A stretch of 64,000 bases of DNA from Anianabacter salinae (lineage in GTDB: Bacteria > Pseudomonadota > Alphaproteobacteria > Rhodobacterales > Rhodobacteraceae). The stretch's first letter is position 1, and every line of letters starts with the position of its first letter. The notes under the pieces are model-generated. The model was not told the DNA's origin. It did no database searches and saw only the letters and a program-made list of their open reading frames with translations. The stretch is from positions 124,001 through 188,000 of the forward strand of contig NZ_JAHQZS010000006.1 in assembly GCF_019061145.1 (NCBI RefSeq), given 5' to 3'. The translations under genes and the position numbers were made by a program. Positions 53,881 to 62,714 of this stretch are shown piece by piece.

Positions 53881-54240
53881 TCATGCCGACCAATCCTCGT
53901 CGAACGCTTCGGGAAAGCTGCGGGAGATCACATCCATGTCAAGCCGCAGAAGCGCATCGTAGGACGCCGGGTCGAACGGTTCTTCTGCCGGGACCACCTC
54001 GCGGCCGAACACCCAGCTCAGGCGGCCCGCGTCAAGATTGCCCCGTTCGAACGGCTCTTCACCGAAATGCTGGACCAGCGCCCATATGAACCCCGAGTCC
54101 GCGCGCTTGTCGGCGTGCTTGCGATCGGCATGCCGTTCAAGCCGCTTGAGCGGAGTCACGCCCTTGGGATTGGCGCGGCGAACTGTGAACTGGAAATCGG
54201 TGCCGGGAAGACGGCCGGGAAAGCCGCGATGCTTTATCAT
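53881..54240 (-). CDS. Conserved-looking hypothetical protein
   Basis: A 119-residue soluble, charged protein: basic N-terminal half (HRGFPGRLPGTDFQFTVRR, LKRLERHADRKHADKRADSG) and an acidic C-terminal half (WVFGREVVPAEEPFDPASYDALLRLDMD). No signal peptide, no membrane segment. I do not recognise a family. A GGAGG site at nine bases supports the ATG at 54240. It lies between two small lipoprotein genes on the same strand. Confidence 0.6.
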   Translation of the reverse strand: MIKHRGFPGRLPGTDFQFTVRRANPKGVTPLKRLERHADRKHADKRADSGFIWALVQHFGEEPFERGNLDAGRLSWVFGREVVPAEEPFDPASYDALLRLDMDVISRSFPEAFDEDWSA

Positions 54241-54275
54241 GCGCCTGTCCTCCGCACCGGCGGGACAGGGCAGTC

Positions 54276-54301
54276 CGGGACGGGCGCGAACGCCCGTCCC
54301 G
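54276..54301 (-). terminator. Hairpin after the 46-residue lipoprotein gene
   Basis: A perfect 11-bp stem (54276-54286 with 54291-54301) with loop CGAA lies 8 bases beyond the lipoprotein stop. The T tract is missing, so termination may be partial and the next gene could be read through. Confidence 0.6.
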
Positions 54302-54309
54302 AGAGGTAC

Positions 54310-54450
54310 TTACTTGTACTTGCCGGTGTAGACGGGCTCCATCGAGATGGGCTCGGGCTCGACGTACACGACTTCTTCTTCCTGCTGGGCGCATGCGGCG
54401 ATGAAGCCGACGAGGCCGAGAGCGAGGACCAGTTTGATGCCATTCGACAT
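54310..54450 (-). CDS. 46-residue lipoprotein
   Basis: Minus-strand ATG at 54450, preceded by AGGAGA, opens 46 codons: MSNGIKLVLALGLVGFIAAC (lipobox, Cys20), then AQQEEEVVYVEPEPISMEPV and YTGKYK. Tiny lipoproteins ending in EPxYxGKxK are frequent in Rhodobacterales. Function unknown; probably envelope-anchored. The 214 bases upstream (54451-54664) hold its promoter region and one weak hairpin (54528-54549), and no further gene. Confidence 0.8.
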   Translation of the reverse strand: MSNGIKLVLALGLVGFIAACAQQEEEVVYVEPEPISMEPVYTGKYK

Positions 54451-54664
54451 TTTAGTCTCCTATCGAATTCAGGGCGGCCACGCGTTCCTTCTGGTTCGCG
54501 GTGCCCCCCCAACAAGGTACAGGTCACTGTCCGGTAACCTTCCCGGACACTATCTGATCCGCTTGGCATTGGGAATTCAAGCAATTCGATCACGCGATTT
54601 TGTGGCGGCGCTGCATCAATCGGACACGAAAGCGCATGGGCGGCGTCAAAATATTGGGGTTGCA

Positions 54665-55072
54665 TCAGAATCCTTCCCAGATGCAGTCGCCGTTTTCGGG
54701 GCGATAGGCCTCGAAAAACTGAGTAACAGAAGGGTCCGCGACCCCGAACTCGATCGGACGGTCGGCAAGCGTGATCACGATCTGCGACGGCTGCGGCCCG
54801 ACACTCGACAGGCGGGGAAGCGCGTATTCGCGGCACAGATGATCGAGATCGGCGGCCGCCATCGCGAAATCAACCGCGCCGACGTCCTTGCCGATGCCGG
54901 GCGCCACGAATCGGAACCGGTAGGTCAGGCCCGACGGTCCGCGTTCATCCGTCACGACATCAAGGAACGTCACCGCCTGGCCCGAGGGCACCGGGATCGG
55001 CGCATCGACGGCCTGCGCCCCGACTGGCGGTGCCGCGATCAGCAGGAAGGGAAGCGCGGTAAGCCTAGGCAT
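54665..55072 (-). CDS. DUF6497 exported protein
   Basis: A 135-residue protein with a signal peptide (MPRLTALPFLLIAAPPVGAQA) and the DUF6497 pattern: IPVPSGQAVTFLDVVTDERGPSGLTYRFRFVAPGI, then HLCREYALPRL, IVITLADRPIEFG and the end with NGDCIWEGF. Two cysteines may form a disulfide. The ATG at 55072 lies 8 bases inside the upstream gene. Function unknown; it travels at the tail of the pccB unit. Confidence 0.8.
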   Translation of the reverse strand: MPRLTALPFLLIAAPPVGAQAVDAPIPVPSGQAVTFLDVVTDERGPSGLTYRFRFVAPGIGKDVGAVDFAMAAADLDHLCREYALPRLSSVGPQPSQIVITLADRPIEFGVADPSVTQFFEAYRPENGDCIWEGF

Positions 55073-55415
55073 CGTGCCTCCGGGCATGGGCGATCCAGCG
55101 CGCGCGGTGCGGCGCCGAAGCCAGAAGGTCGGCGATGTCCTGCTCGATGCGTCCCTTGGGAAAGGAGCGCGACGCGATCCCGCCCCCTGCCTCGACGGTC
55201 AGGGCGGTGGACGTGCGCGACACCCGCACCACGGGCGCGAAACCGCGCACAGCCCTGAGACGGCGCCACAGGTCCTGGCGCACTTGTTGGGCCAGCAAAT
55301 AGGCTGACACTGGCGGGAACACCGACGCGGCGACCACGTCGAGGCGCGGCGCAAGGCTGCGCGACAGCGTCAGAACGCCCCCCTCGTCATGGATATGCCA
55401 GCCGTGACGCGCCAT
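55065..55415 (-). CDS. Small hypothetical protein downstream of pccB
   Basis: A 116-residue basic, soluble protein with WHIHDEGGVLTLSRSLAPRLDVVAASVFPP and a C-terminal RSFPKGRIEQDIADLLASAPHRARW. No known domain is visible to me. ATG 55415 lies 11 bases after the pccB stop; the gene overlaps the DUF6497 start by 8 bases, so the three form one unit. Confidence 0.7.
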   Translation of the reverse strand: MARHGWHIHDEGGVLTLSRSLAPRLDVVAASVFPPVSAYLLAQQVRQDLWRRLRAVRGFAPVVRVSRTSTALTVEAGGGIASRSFPKGRIEQDIADLLASAPHRARWIAHARRHDA

Positions 55416-55426
55416 GCGCTGCCCCC

Positions 55427-56959
<1,533 letters not shown>

Positions 56960-57024
56960 CGGGCAGTCCCCTCCTCCGGTTTCGGCGCAAACTAGGGCCC
57001 GGACGGCTTATGAGAAAGCCCAAT

Positions 57025-57040
57025 TCGGCAAATTTGCAAA
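57025..57040. promoter_or_regulatory. Putative PccR operator, site 1
   Basis: TCGGCAAATTTGCAAA consists of two adjacent 8-base repeats NNNGCAAA. It lies between the divergent pccB and Bcr/CflA genes, 66 bases before the pccB start. PccR of R. sphaeroides is reported to recognise TTTGCAAA repeats upstream of pccB. Confidence 0.7.
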
Positions 57041-57064
57041 TCATTGGCAAGGCGCTGTCAGAAT

Positions 57065-57080
57065 ATCGCAAATCTGCAAA
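57065..57080. promoter_or_regulatory. Putative PccR operator, site 2
   Basis: ATCGCAAATCTGCAAA has the same layout as site 1, exactly 40 bases further on, so both sites face the same side of the DNA. It lies 77 bases before the ATG of the exporter gene. Confidence 0.7.
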
Positions 57081-57157
57081 CATCTGTGCGGAAGGGGCGG
57101 GCCGCACTGTGCATCCCGGCAATGGACAGCGATAGCGGTGCGGTCTAACTATTGGCA

Positions 57158-58372
57158 ATGACAACAATGCCCGATGTCCGTTTCAACCGGACGACGCCCC
57201 CGCATATCATCACGCTGATCCTGCTGACCGGCGTGTCGGCGATGTCGATGAACATCTTTCTGCCGTCGCTTCCCGCGATGACGACGTATTTCGACACCGA
57301 GTACCGGCTGATGCAGCTGTCCGTGGCGATCTACCTCGCCATGAACGCCGTGTTGCAGATCTTTCTCGGCCCGCTCGCCGACCGATTCGGCCGCCGCCCG
57401 GTGCTGCTTGCATCTTGCGTGGTGTTCACTCTGGCAAGCATCGGCTGCGTCTATGCCCCGACGATCGAGATTTTCCTGGTCTTCCGCATGTTTCAGGCGG
57501 TGATCGTGGCGGGCATGGTGCTGGGCCGCGCGGTCGTGCGCGACATGTATCCGCAGGATCAGGCCGCCTCGATGATCGGGTATGTCACGATGGGCATGGC
57601 GATCGTTCCGATGATCTCGCCCGCGCTTGGCGGCTTGCTGGACGAGGCATTCGGCTGGCAGGCGAACTTCTGGGCGCTGGCGCTTGCGGGCGCGGCGGTC
57701 CTTGCGCTGACGTGGATCGATCTGGGCGAGACCGGCACGGCGACCGGCGTGTCGCTGCGCGATCAGGTCCGGCAGTATCCTGAACTGCTGACCTCGCATC
57801 GCTTCTGGGGCTATTGCGCCGCCGCCGCGTTCTCGTCGGGTGCGTTCTTTGCCTATGTGGGCGGCGCCCCGTTCGTCGGCTCCGTGGTCTTTGGCCTCGA
57901 CCCGTCGACCCTGGGCCTTCTGTTCGGTGCGCCCGCGGTGGGCTACCTGTTCGGCAACTGGATTTCGGGGCGGTATTCGGTGCGCTTCGGGATCAACAAG
58001 ATGATCCTGTGGGGCAGCGCGATTGCGCTTCTGGGTCCGGTCCTGTCGCTGATCAGTTTTGCCACCATCGGCGGCTCTGCCTATTCGTTCTTCGGCTTCA
58101 TGATGTTCGTCGGTTTCGGCAACGGCATGGTCCTGCCGAACGCCACGTCCGGGCAACTGTCTGTCCGCCCCCACCTTGCGGGCACGGCGAGCGGGCTGGG
58201 CGGCGCACTGATGATCGGCGGAGGCGCGGCGCAGTCGGCGCTGGCCGGAACGCTGCTGACCCCCGGTTCGGGCGCATGGCCGCTGTTGTGGATGATGCTT
58301 CTGACCGGAACGCTGGCGGTCGCTTCGATCCTCTACACCATGCGGCGCGAGCGGATCGTGACCGGCGGCTGA
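57158..58372 (+). CDS. Bcr/CflA-family MFS multidrug-type exporter
   Basis: A 404-residue protein with twelve helices: NIFLPSLPAMTTYFDTEYRLMQLS (helix 1-2), the MFS motif A in GPLADRFGRRPVLLAS, and motif C-like GFGNGMVLPNATSGQL. It belongs to the Bcr/CflA drug:H+ antiporters. In-frame starts exist at 57152 (TTG), 57158 and 57167 (ATG). It lies between pccB and pccR with putative PccR sites on both sides, so the true substrate may be a short-chain acid or related metabolite (inference). Confidence 0.88.
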   Translation: MTTMPDVRFNRTTPPHIITLILLTGVSAMSMNIFLPSLPAMTTYFDTEYRLMQLSVAIYLAMNAVLQIFLGPLADRFGRRPVLLASCVVFTLASIGCVYAPTIEIFLVFRMFQAVIVAGMVLGRAVVRDMYPQDQAASMIGYVTMGMAIVPMISPALGGLLDEAFGWQANFWALALAGAAVLALTWIDLGETGTATGVSLRDQVRQYPELLTSHRFWGYCAAAAFSSGAFFAYVGGAPFVGSVVFGLDPSTLGLLFGAPAVGYLFGNWISGRYSVRFGINKMILWGSAIALLGPVLSLISFATIGGSAYSFFGFMMFVGFGNGMVLPNATSGQLSVRPHLAGTASGLGGALMIGGGAAQSALAGTLLTPGSGAWPLLWMMLLTGTLAVASILYTMRRERIVTGG

Positions 58373-58409
58373 TTTGCAAAACTCTTGCCGGGTTCGGCAA
58401 ATCTGCTAA
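58373..58409 (+). promoter_or_regulatory. Putative PccR autoregulatory site
   Basis: TTTGCAAA at 58373-58380 starts right after the exporter stop, and TCGGCAAATCTGCTAA at 58394-58409 is a third copy of the 16-base motif seen at 57025 and 57065. It ends 9 bases before the pccR ATG, which suits autorepression. Confidence 0.65.
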
Positions 58410-58418
58410 TCCGCCGCA

Positions 58419-59807
58419 ATGGCGACTCAGAAACTCTATGCCGGGGTCAAGCTGCGGGATCTTCGGACGGGCCTTGGCCTGACGCAAAAGGCGTTCGCGG
58501 AACGTCTTGGCGTGTCCCTGCCCTACCTGAACCAGATGGAGAACAACCACCGCCCGGTGTCGACCGGCGTGGTTCTGGGCATGGCGCAGGAGTTCGGCTT
58601 TGACGTGACCGAGCTGACGGCGGGAGATGCCGAACGCATCGTCAGCGACATGCGCGAGGCGCTGGCCGACCCGGTGTTCGGAGACGCGACTCCCCCCGTC
58701 GCCGACCTGCGGCTGGCCGCTTCGAACGCCCCGGCGCTTGCGCGCGCCTTCCTCGATCTGCACCGCGCCTATCGCCAGACCCATGAACGCCTGGCCTCGC
58801 TGGACGAGGCGCTGGGGAGGTCCGACAGCGCGGTCCGTGCAAGCCCGTGGGAAGAGGTGCGCGATTTCTTCCATTACTGCGACAACTACATCGACGCGGT
58901 GGACCGCGCCGCCGAACGCTTTGCAGGCAAGACCGACCCCAGGACCGCGGCCATGGCGACGCTGTCGAACATGGGGATCGAGGTTGCGCTGGCCGAAGAC
59001 GCGCCGCTGCGGTTGTTCGACGCCAAGGCCCGCCGCCTTACGCTGTCTTCGCGCGCAAGCGCGGCGACGCAGCGGTTCCAGATCCTGCATCAAGTCGCGC
59101 TGCTGACCCAGAACGACCTGCTGGACGCGACGCTGGACTACGCTCGGTTTCAGTCGGACGAGGCGCGCGCCATCGCCAAGATCGGGCTGGCGAACTACTT
59201 TGCTGGGGCCGCGCTACTGCCCTACCGCGCCTTCCTCGAGGCTGCGGACGACACGCGGCACGATCTGGAACGACTGGCCGACCGCTTTGGCGCGTCCATC
59301 GAGCAGGTGGCACACCGGCTGTCCACGCTGCAGCGGCCCGGCGCCAAGGGCATCCCGTTCTTCTTTGTCCGGGTGGATCAGGCGGGCACGATCACCAAGC
59401 GGCACTCGGCGACACGGCTGCAATTCGCCCGCTTCGGCGGCGCCTGCCCCTTGTGGAACGTGCATCAGGCGTTCGAGACGCCGGGCCGGTTCCTGCGCCA
59501 GCTTGCCGAGACGCCGGACGGGGTGCGGTATCTGTGCCTTGCGCTGGACGTGTCGAAGTCAGGCGGCAGCTTTCACGCGCCAGTGCGGCGGTATGCCATC
59601 GGTCTGGGCTGCGAGGTGCAGCATGCCTCGCGGCTGGTCTATGCCGATGATCTGGACCTGACCAACCGCGCCGCGTTCGAGCCGATCGGGATCTCCTGCC
59701 GGATCTGCGAGCGCCCGAATTGCCATCAACGATCAGTACCGCCACTGGAACGGCGCCTGTCGGTTGATCCCGACGAACGCGGCGTCCTGCCGTACCGGGT
59801 CGAGTAA
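58419..59807 (+). CDS. pccR: Short-chain fatty-acyl-CoA regulator PccR (XRE-ImmA/IrrE-DUF2083)
   Basis: A 462-residue regulator: XRE HTH at about 8-68 (LRDLRTGLGLTQKAFAERLGVSLPYLNQMEN), a middle IrrE-like domain (EARAIAKIGLANYFAGAALLPY) that lacks the HExxH metal-protease motif, and a C-terminal DUF2083-type domain ending with GISCRICERPNCHQR. This is the ScfR family; PccR in R. sphaeroides senses acyl-CoA and controls pccB. The three cysteines (CxxCxxxxC) are in a conserved-looking cluster. Converges with the DUF1036 gene at 5 bases. Confidence 0.9.
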   Translation: MATQKLYAGVKLRDLRTGLGLTQKAFAERLGVSLPYLNQMENNHRPVSTGVVLGMAQEFGFDVTELTAGDAERIVSDMREALADPVFGDATPPVADLRLAASNAPALARAFLDLHRAYRQTHERLASLDEALGRSDSAVRASPWEEVRDFFHYCDNYIDAVDRAAERFAGKTDPRTAAMATLSNMGIEVALAEDAPLRLFDAKARRLTLSSRASAATQRFQILHQVALLTQNDLLDATLDYARFQSDEARAIAKIGLANYFAGAALLPYRAFLEAADDTRHDLERLADRFGASIEQVAHRLSTLQRPGAKGIPFFFVRVDQAGTITKRHSATRLQFARFGGACPLWNVHQAFETPGRFLRQLAETPDGVRYLCLALDVSKSGGSFHAPVRRYAIGLGCEVQHASRLVYADDLDLTNRAAFEPIGISCRICERPNCHQRSVPPLERRLSVDPDERGVLPYRVE

Positions 59808-59812
59808 AGGTC

Positions 59813-60343
59813 TCAGCGCAGAGCGCCCGGCGGCAGCCGTGAGCCGCCGATCCGCGCAGACCCCTCCACAGGCTCCTGCGCCACGATGTCGGGTGTCGGC
59901 GGGACAACCGGGTCCGGCATCGGGGGCGTGACCGGAGAGACACCTGCCGCCGCGATGCGGAAGGTGTAGGTCAGCGCGGTCGGTCCGGTGTCGATCTCTT
60001 CGAAATCGACGGTCTCGTATCCGCGACGCTCGCACTCGGTGTCGCCCACGATGGTGAACGCCTCGGTATCGACGCAGAAGCTGTAGTCGCCTTCGATCAC
60101 GCCGTCGTCCGACGTGGCGCGGTAATAATAATACCGCTGCTGCAAATCCCCCGCGAGCGGGATGCTGCATTCCCCCGGAGCGATGATCCACCACCCTTCG
60201 GAGGTCCAGTCATCCGCGCCCTGATACCCGATGGCGACGGTCTGCGTCGCCGCCGTATCGTTGCAGATTTCCAGGTTGGCGTGTGCCGCCCCGGCTGCAG
60301 TCATCGCGGCAAGGGCGATCCCCATGCGTGCAAGACAGGTCAT
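59813..60343 (-). CDS. DUF1036 exported protein
   Basis: A 176-residue protein with a signal peptide (MTCLARMGIALAAMTAAGAA), then the DUF1036 domain: ICNDTAATQTVAIGYQGADDW, EGWWIIAPGECS and RYYYYRATSDDGVIEGDYSFC, with four cysteines, and a Pro-rich C-terminal tail. I chose ATG 60343 because GGGGAT lies five bases upstream; ATG 60355 is also open. The 15-base word GCGATCCCCATGCGT is repeated at 60315 and 60346, which may reflect a duplication of the start region. Function unknown. Confidence 0.82.
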   Translation of the reverse strand: MTCLARMGIALAAMTAAGAAHANLEICNDTAATQTVAIGYQGADDWTSEGWWIIAPGECSIPLAGDLQQRYYYYRATSDDGVIEGDYSFCVDTEAFTIVGDTECERRGYETVDFEEIDTGPTALTYTFRIAAAGVSPVTPPMPDPVVPPTPDIVAQEPVEGSARIGGSRLPPGALR

Positions 60344-60416
60344 AGCGATCCCCATGCGTTGCCTTCGGACAAAAGCTACAACGCAATCCGCATCCGCGCT
60401 ACGGATTCTTCCGGGT

Positions 60417-61331
60417 TCAGTATTTCGTCGCGTTGGAGGGCGGCGTCAGTGCGCGCCGCTTCAGCCGAATCTCGCGCCAGGTGATGAAGATCACCGATCC
60501 CAGGATCACCATCCCGCCGAGGATGACGAAGGGGTCAACCGCCTCGCCGAAGGCCACGGCGCCCAGCATGGTGGCCCAGAGCAGTTGCAGGAACTGCACC
60601 GGCTGCGTCACGGTCACGGGCGCGGCGCGGAACGCCAGCGTCATCGTGTAATGGCCCGATGTCGCAAGCGCCGCGACAAGGGCCAGCCATGCCGTCTCGG
60701 TCAGCGTGGGCCCAACCCAGTTCGCCAGCGCAAAGGGTGCCAGCACGATGGTCACGCTGATCGACAGGAACCCGACGACGACCGAAGGCGGATACCTGTC
60801 CGCAAGGAACTTGGCCGTCAGGTAGGACGTGCCGAACAGCACCGCGTTGGCCAGCATCGCCAGATGCCCCGGCTCGATCGCGCGCAGGCCGGGGCGCAGG
60901 ATGATCATGGCGCCGATGAACGCGGCGCAGATGGCGAAGATGCGGCGCGCGGCCAGCGTTTCGCCCAGGAACAGCGCCGCGCCCAGGGTGACGAAGATCG
61001 GGCTGAGATAGCCCATGGCGGTGACCTCGGCGATCGGAATGTCGGTCATCGCGAAGAACCAGAAGATCACGCCGATCCCGTGCGCCGCGCCGCGCAGGCC
61101 GAACAGCCGCAGATCGCGGACCGAGGGGCGTGCGGCCCGCATCGCGCCCAGCATCGGCGCAAGGAACACCAGCCCAAGCGCATAGCGCAGAAAGGCGGAT
61201 TCGGCGGGCGGGATGCGGTCGCCGACATGCTTGACGATGGCCGTCACGCCGACGAACAGCGCCCCGGTGACAAGCATCCACAGGATACCTGCAAGCGGAC
61301 GGGATCGGTCTGGCGCAGTGACGACGGGCAT
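60417..61331 (-). CDS. DMT/EamA-family transporter
   Basis: A 304-residue protein with about ten helices in two EamA repeats: ILWMLVTGALFVGVTAIVKHV, VTAMGYLSPIFVTLGAALFLGE, TVTQPVQFLQLLWATMLGAVAFGEAVD. This group (cog0697) exports metabolites; substrate unknown. Basic C-terminal tail. Separated from the LysE-family gene by 45 bases; both on the minus strand. Confidence 0.88.
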   Translation of the reverse strand: MPVVTAPDRSRPLAGILWMLVTGALFVGVTAIVKHVGDRIPPAESAFLRYALGLVFLAPMLGAMRAARPSVRDLRLFGLRGAAHGIGVIFWFFAMTDIPIAEVTAMGYLSPIFVTLGAALFLGETLAARRIFAICAAFIGAMIILRPGLRAIEPGHLAMLANAVLFGTSYLTAKFLADRYPPSVVVGFLSISVTIVLAPFALANWVGPTLTETAWLALVAALATSGHYTMTLAFRAAPVTVTQPVQFLQLLWATMLGAVAFGEAVDPFVILGGMVILGSVIFITWREIRLKRRALTPPSNATKY

Positions 61332-61376
61332 GGCTCTTACAGATACGCCGCCGCCGGAAACGTCAATGCCGCTGCC

Positions 61377-61979
61377 TTATCCGCCGAGGATCAAGCCAGC
61401 CGCGATGGCCCACATCGTCACGCCGACGATGCCTTCCAGAACGCGCCAGGCGACGGGCCGAGCGAACAGCGGTCGCAACAGCGATGCGCCGAACCCCAGC
61501 GCAAAGAAGAAGGCGAAGGACGCCGTCACCGCACCCGCGCCGAACCACAGCCGCGCGCCGTCGAACTGCGCGGAGACCGACCCCAGAAGGACCACGGTGT
61601 CGAGGTAGACGTGCGGGTTCAGCCAGGTGAGGGCAAGGCAGGTCGTCAGGGCCGAGGCCAGCGACCGGCCCGCGCCCTCGGCGGGCTGCAGGGCCTCGGC
61701 GCTGCCGAACGCCGCGCGGAATGACAGCGCGCCATAGACCAGAAGAAACGCCGCGCCGCCCCAGCGCATCACGGGGGCCAGCCCCGGCAGGACCGCCTCG
61801 ATCGCCGCGAAACCGCCGACACCGACGGCGATCAGCACGGCGTCGCTGATTGCGCAGGCCAGCACGACCGCAAGCACATGCTCGCCCCGCAGCCCCTGAC
61901 GCAAGACAAAGGCATTCTGCGCGCCGATTGCCAGAATCAGCGACAGCCCAAGAGCGAAACCCGAGACGGCAGCCATCAT
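61377..61979 (-). CDS. LysE/ArgO-family amino-acid exporter
   Basis: A 200-residue protein with six helices and the LysE motif LILAIGAQNAFVLRQGLRGEH near residues 14-34; ALTWLNPHVYLDTVVLLGS is also characteristic of ArgO/LysE. It would export basic amino acids such as arginine or lysine. ATG at 61979 or 61976. No LysG-type regulator lies next to it. Confidence 0.88.
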   Translation of the reverse strand: MMAAVSGFALGLSLILAIGAQNAFVLRQGLRGEHVLAVVLACAISDAVLIAVGVGGFAAIEAVLPGLAPVMRWGGAAFLLVYGALSFRAAFGSAEALQPAEGAGRSLASALTTCLALTWLNPHVYLDTVVLLGSVSAQFDGARLWFGAGAVTASFAFFFALGFGASLLRPLFARPVAWRVLEGIVGVTMWAIAAGLILGG

Positions 61980-62036
61980 GGCGTGCTGCTAGCCGCCTTT
62001 CCGGGCAGGCTCAAGCCGGGCGTTCCCGAAAGCCCG

Positions 62037-62336
62037 CTAGGCCCTTTCCGCCGTGACGCAAAGATAGGCCCCCGTCTTGCGGTGCGGTGCAGGCTGGACA
62101 AACCCGAGCGAGATCAGCGTTTTCAGCGTGCGGTGAAAACTGGCGGGCGGAATGCCATCGCACAGCGGATGCGATTTGATCGCATCCGAGCGCACGACTT
62201 CACCCTGATCTGCCGAGAGCGCATGCATGGCATACAGCACGTCCCGTTCCACCGGCCTGAGCTCGCACAAGCCCAGCTCACGTTCCATTTCCTGCAGCAT
62301 TGAGCGCAATTTTGCGACGTTTTTCAGTCTCTTCAT
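62037..62336 (-). CDS. Small winged-helix-like DNA-binding protein
   Basis: A 99-residue protein: helical N-terminus (MKRLKNVAKLRSMLQEMERE), then LRPVERDVLYAMHALSA and SFHRTLKTLISLGFVQPAPHRKTGAYLCV, which reads as the recognition helix and wing of a winged HTH (MarR-like). No effector domain. Start at 62336; the longer open frame upstream is unlikely. Divergent from the patatin gene; targets unknown. Confidence 0.68.
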   Translation of the reverse strand: MKRLKNVAKLRSMLQEMERELGLCELRPVERDVLYAMHALSADQGEVVRSDAIKSHPLCDGIPPASFHRTLKTLISLGFVQPAPHRKTGAYLCVTAERA

Positions 62337-62714
62337 GATAACAACAAGTCCCCCGACCCCGTAACAATCGAAAATCAGCCTTTCGATGTAAAGAGATATC
62401 GAGACCGATTGGTTCAAAAAGACCCGAAAATACAACTTTTGGCAGTATGAATTCTTGCATTGGCCGATAAAACGGCGAATTGCGCGCCCTGCAGGTCAGC
62501 CTTTTGCCGCGTTGCACGCCGCCGCCAATCCTGCCCTCACGCTTGCAGATGCCCCTACGTAATCTCTTGCGTCTACAATGTCTTGCGTCACCTTTGTGCG
62601 GCTGCAATGCATTGCCGTCTGCGCGCGTGCGAGAACGATTCTGTACCGGAGGGCTTCTTGCCAACCAGCGACGGGTTTGCATTGCGACCAGCGATGTAAG
62701 GAAGTGACCTGTTC
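62337..62714. other. Long intergenic region between HTH and patatin genes
   Basis: 378 bases without a supported gene. It holds the divergent promoters, though no firm -35/-10 pair was found. TCTTGCGTC occurs twice (62565 and 62581, 16 bases apart) around TACAAT, and a 12-bp palindrome GCAATGCATTGC lies at 62604-62615. Either could be a regulator site, possibly for the small HTH protein. Confidence 0.45.

Noticed and set aside
62460-62707. Cys-rich 75-79 residue open frames upstream of the patatin gene
   Set aside because: Low-complexity translation of intergenic DNA, no ribosome site, no resemblance to known proteins, and two frames overlap in the same place.
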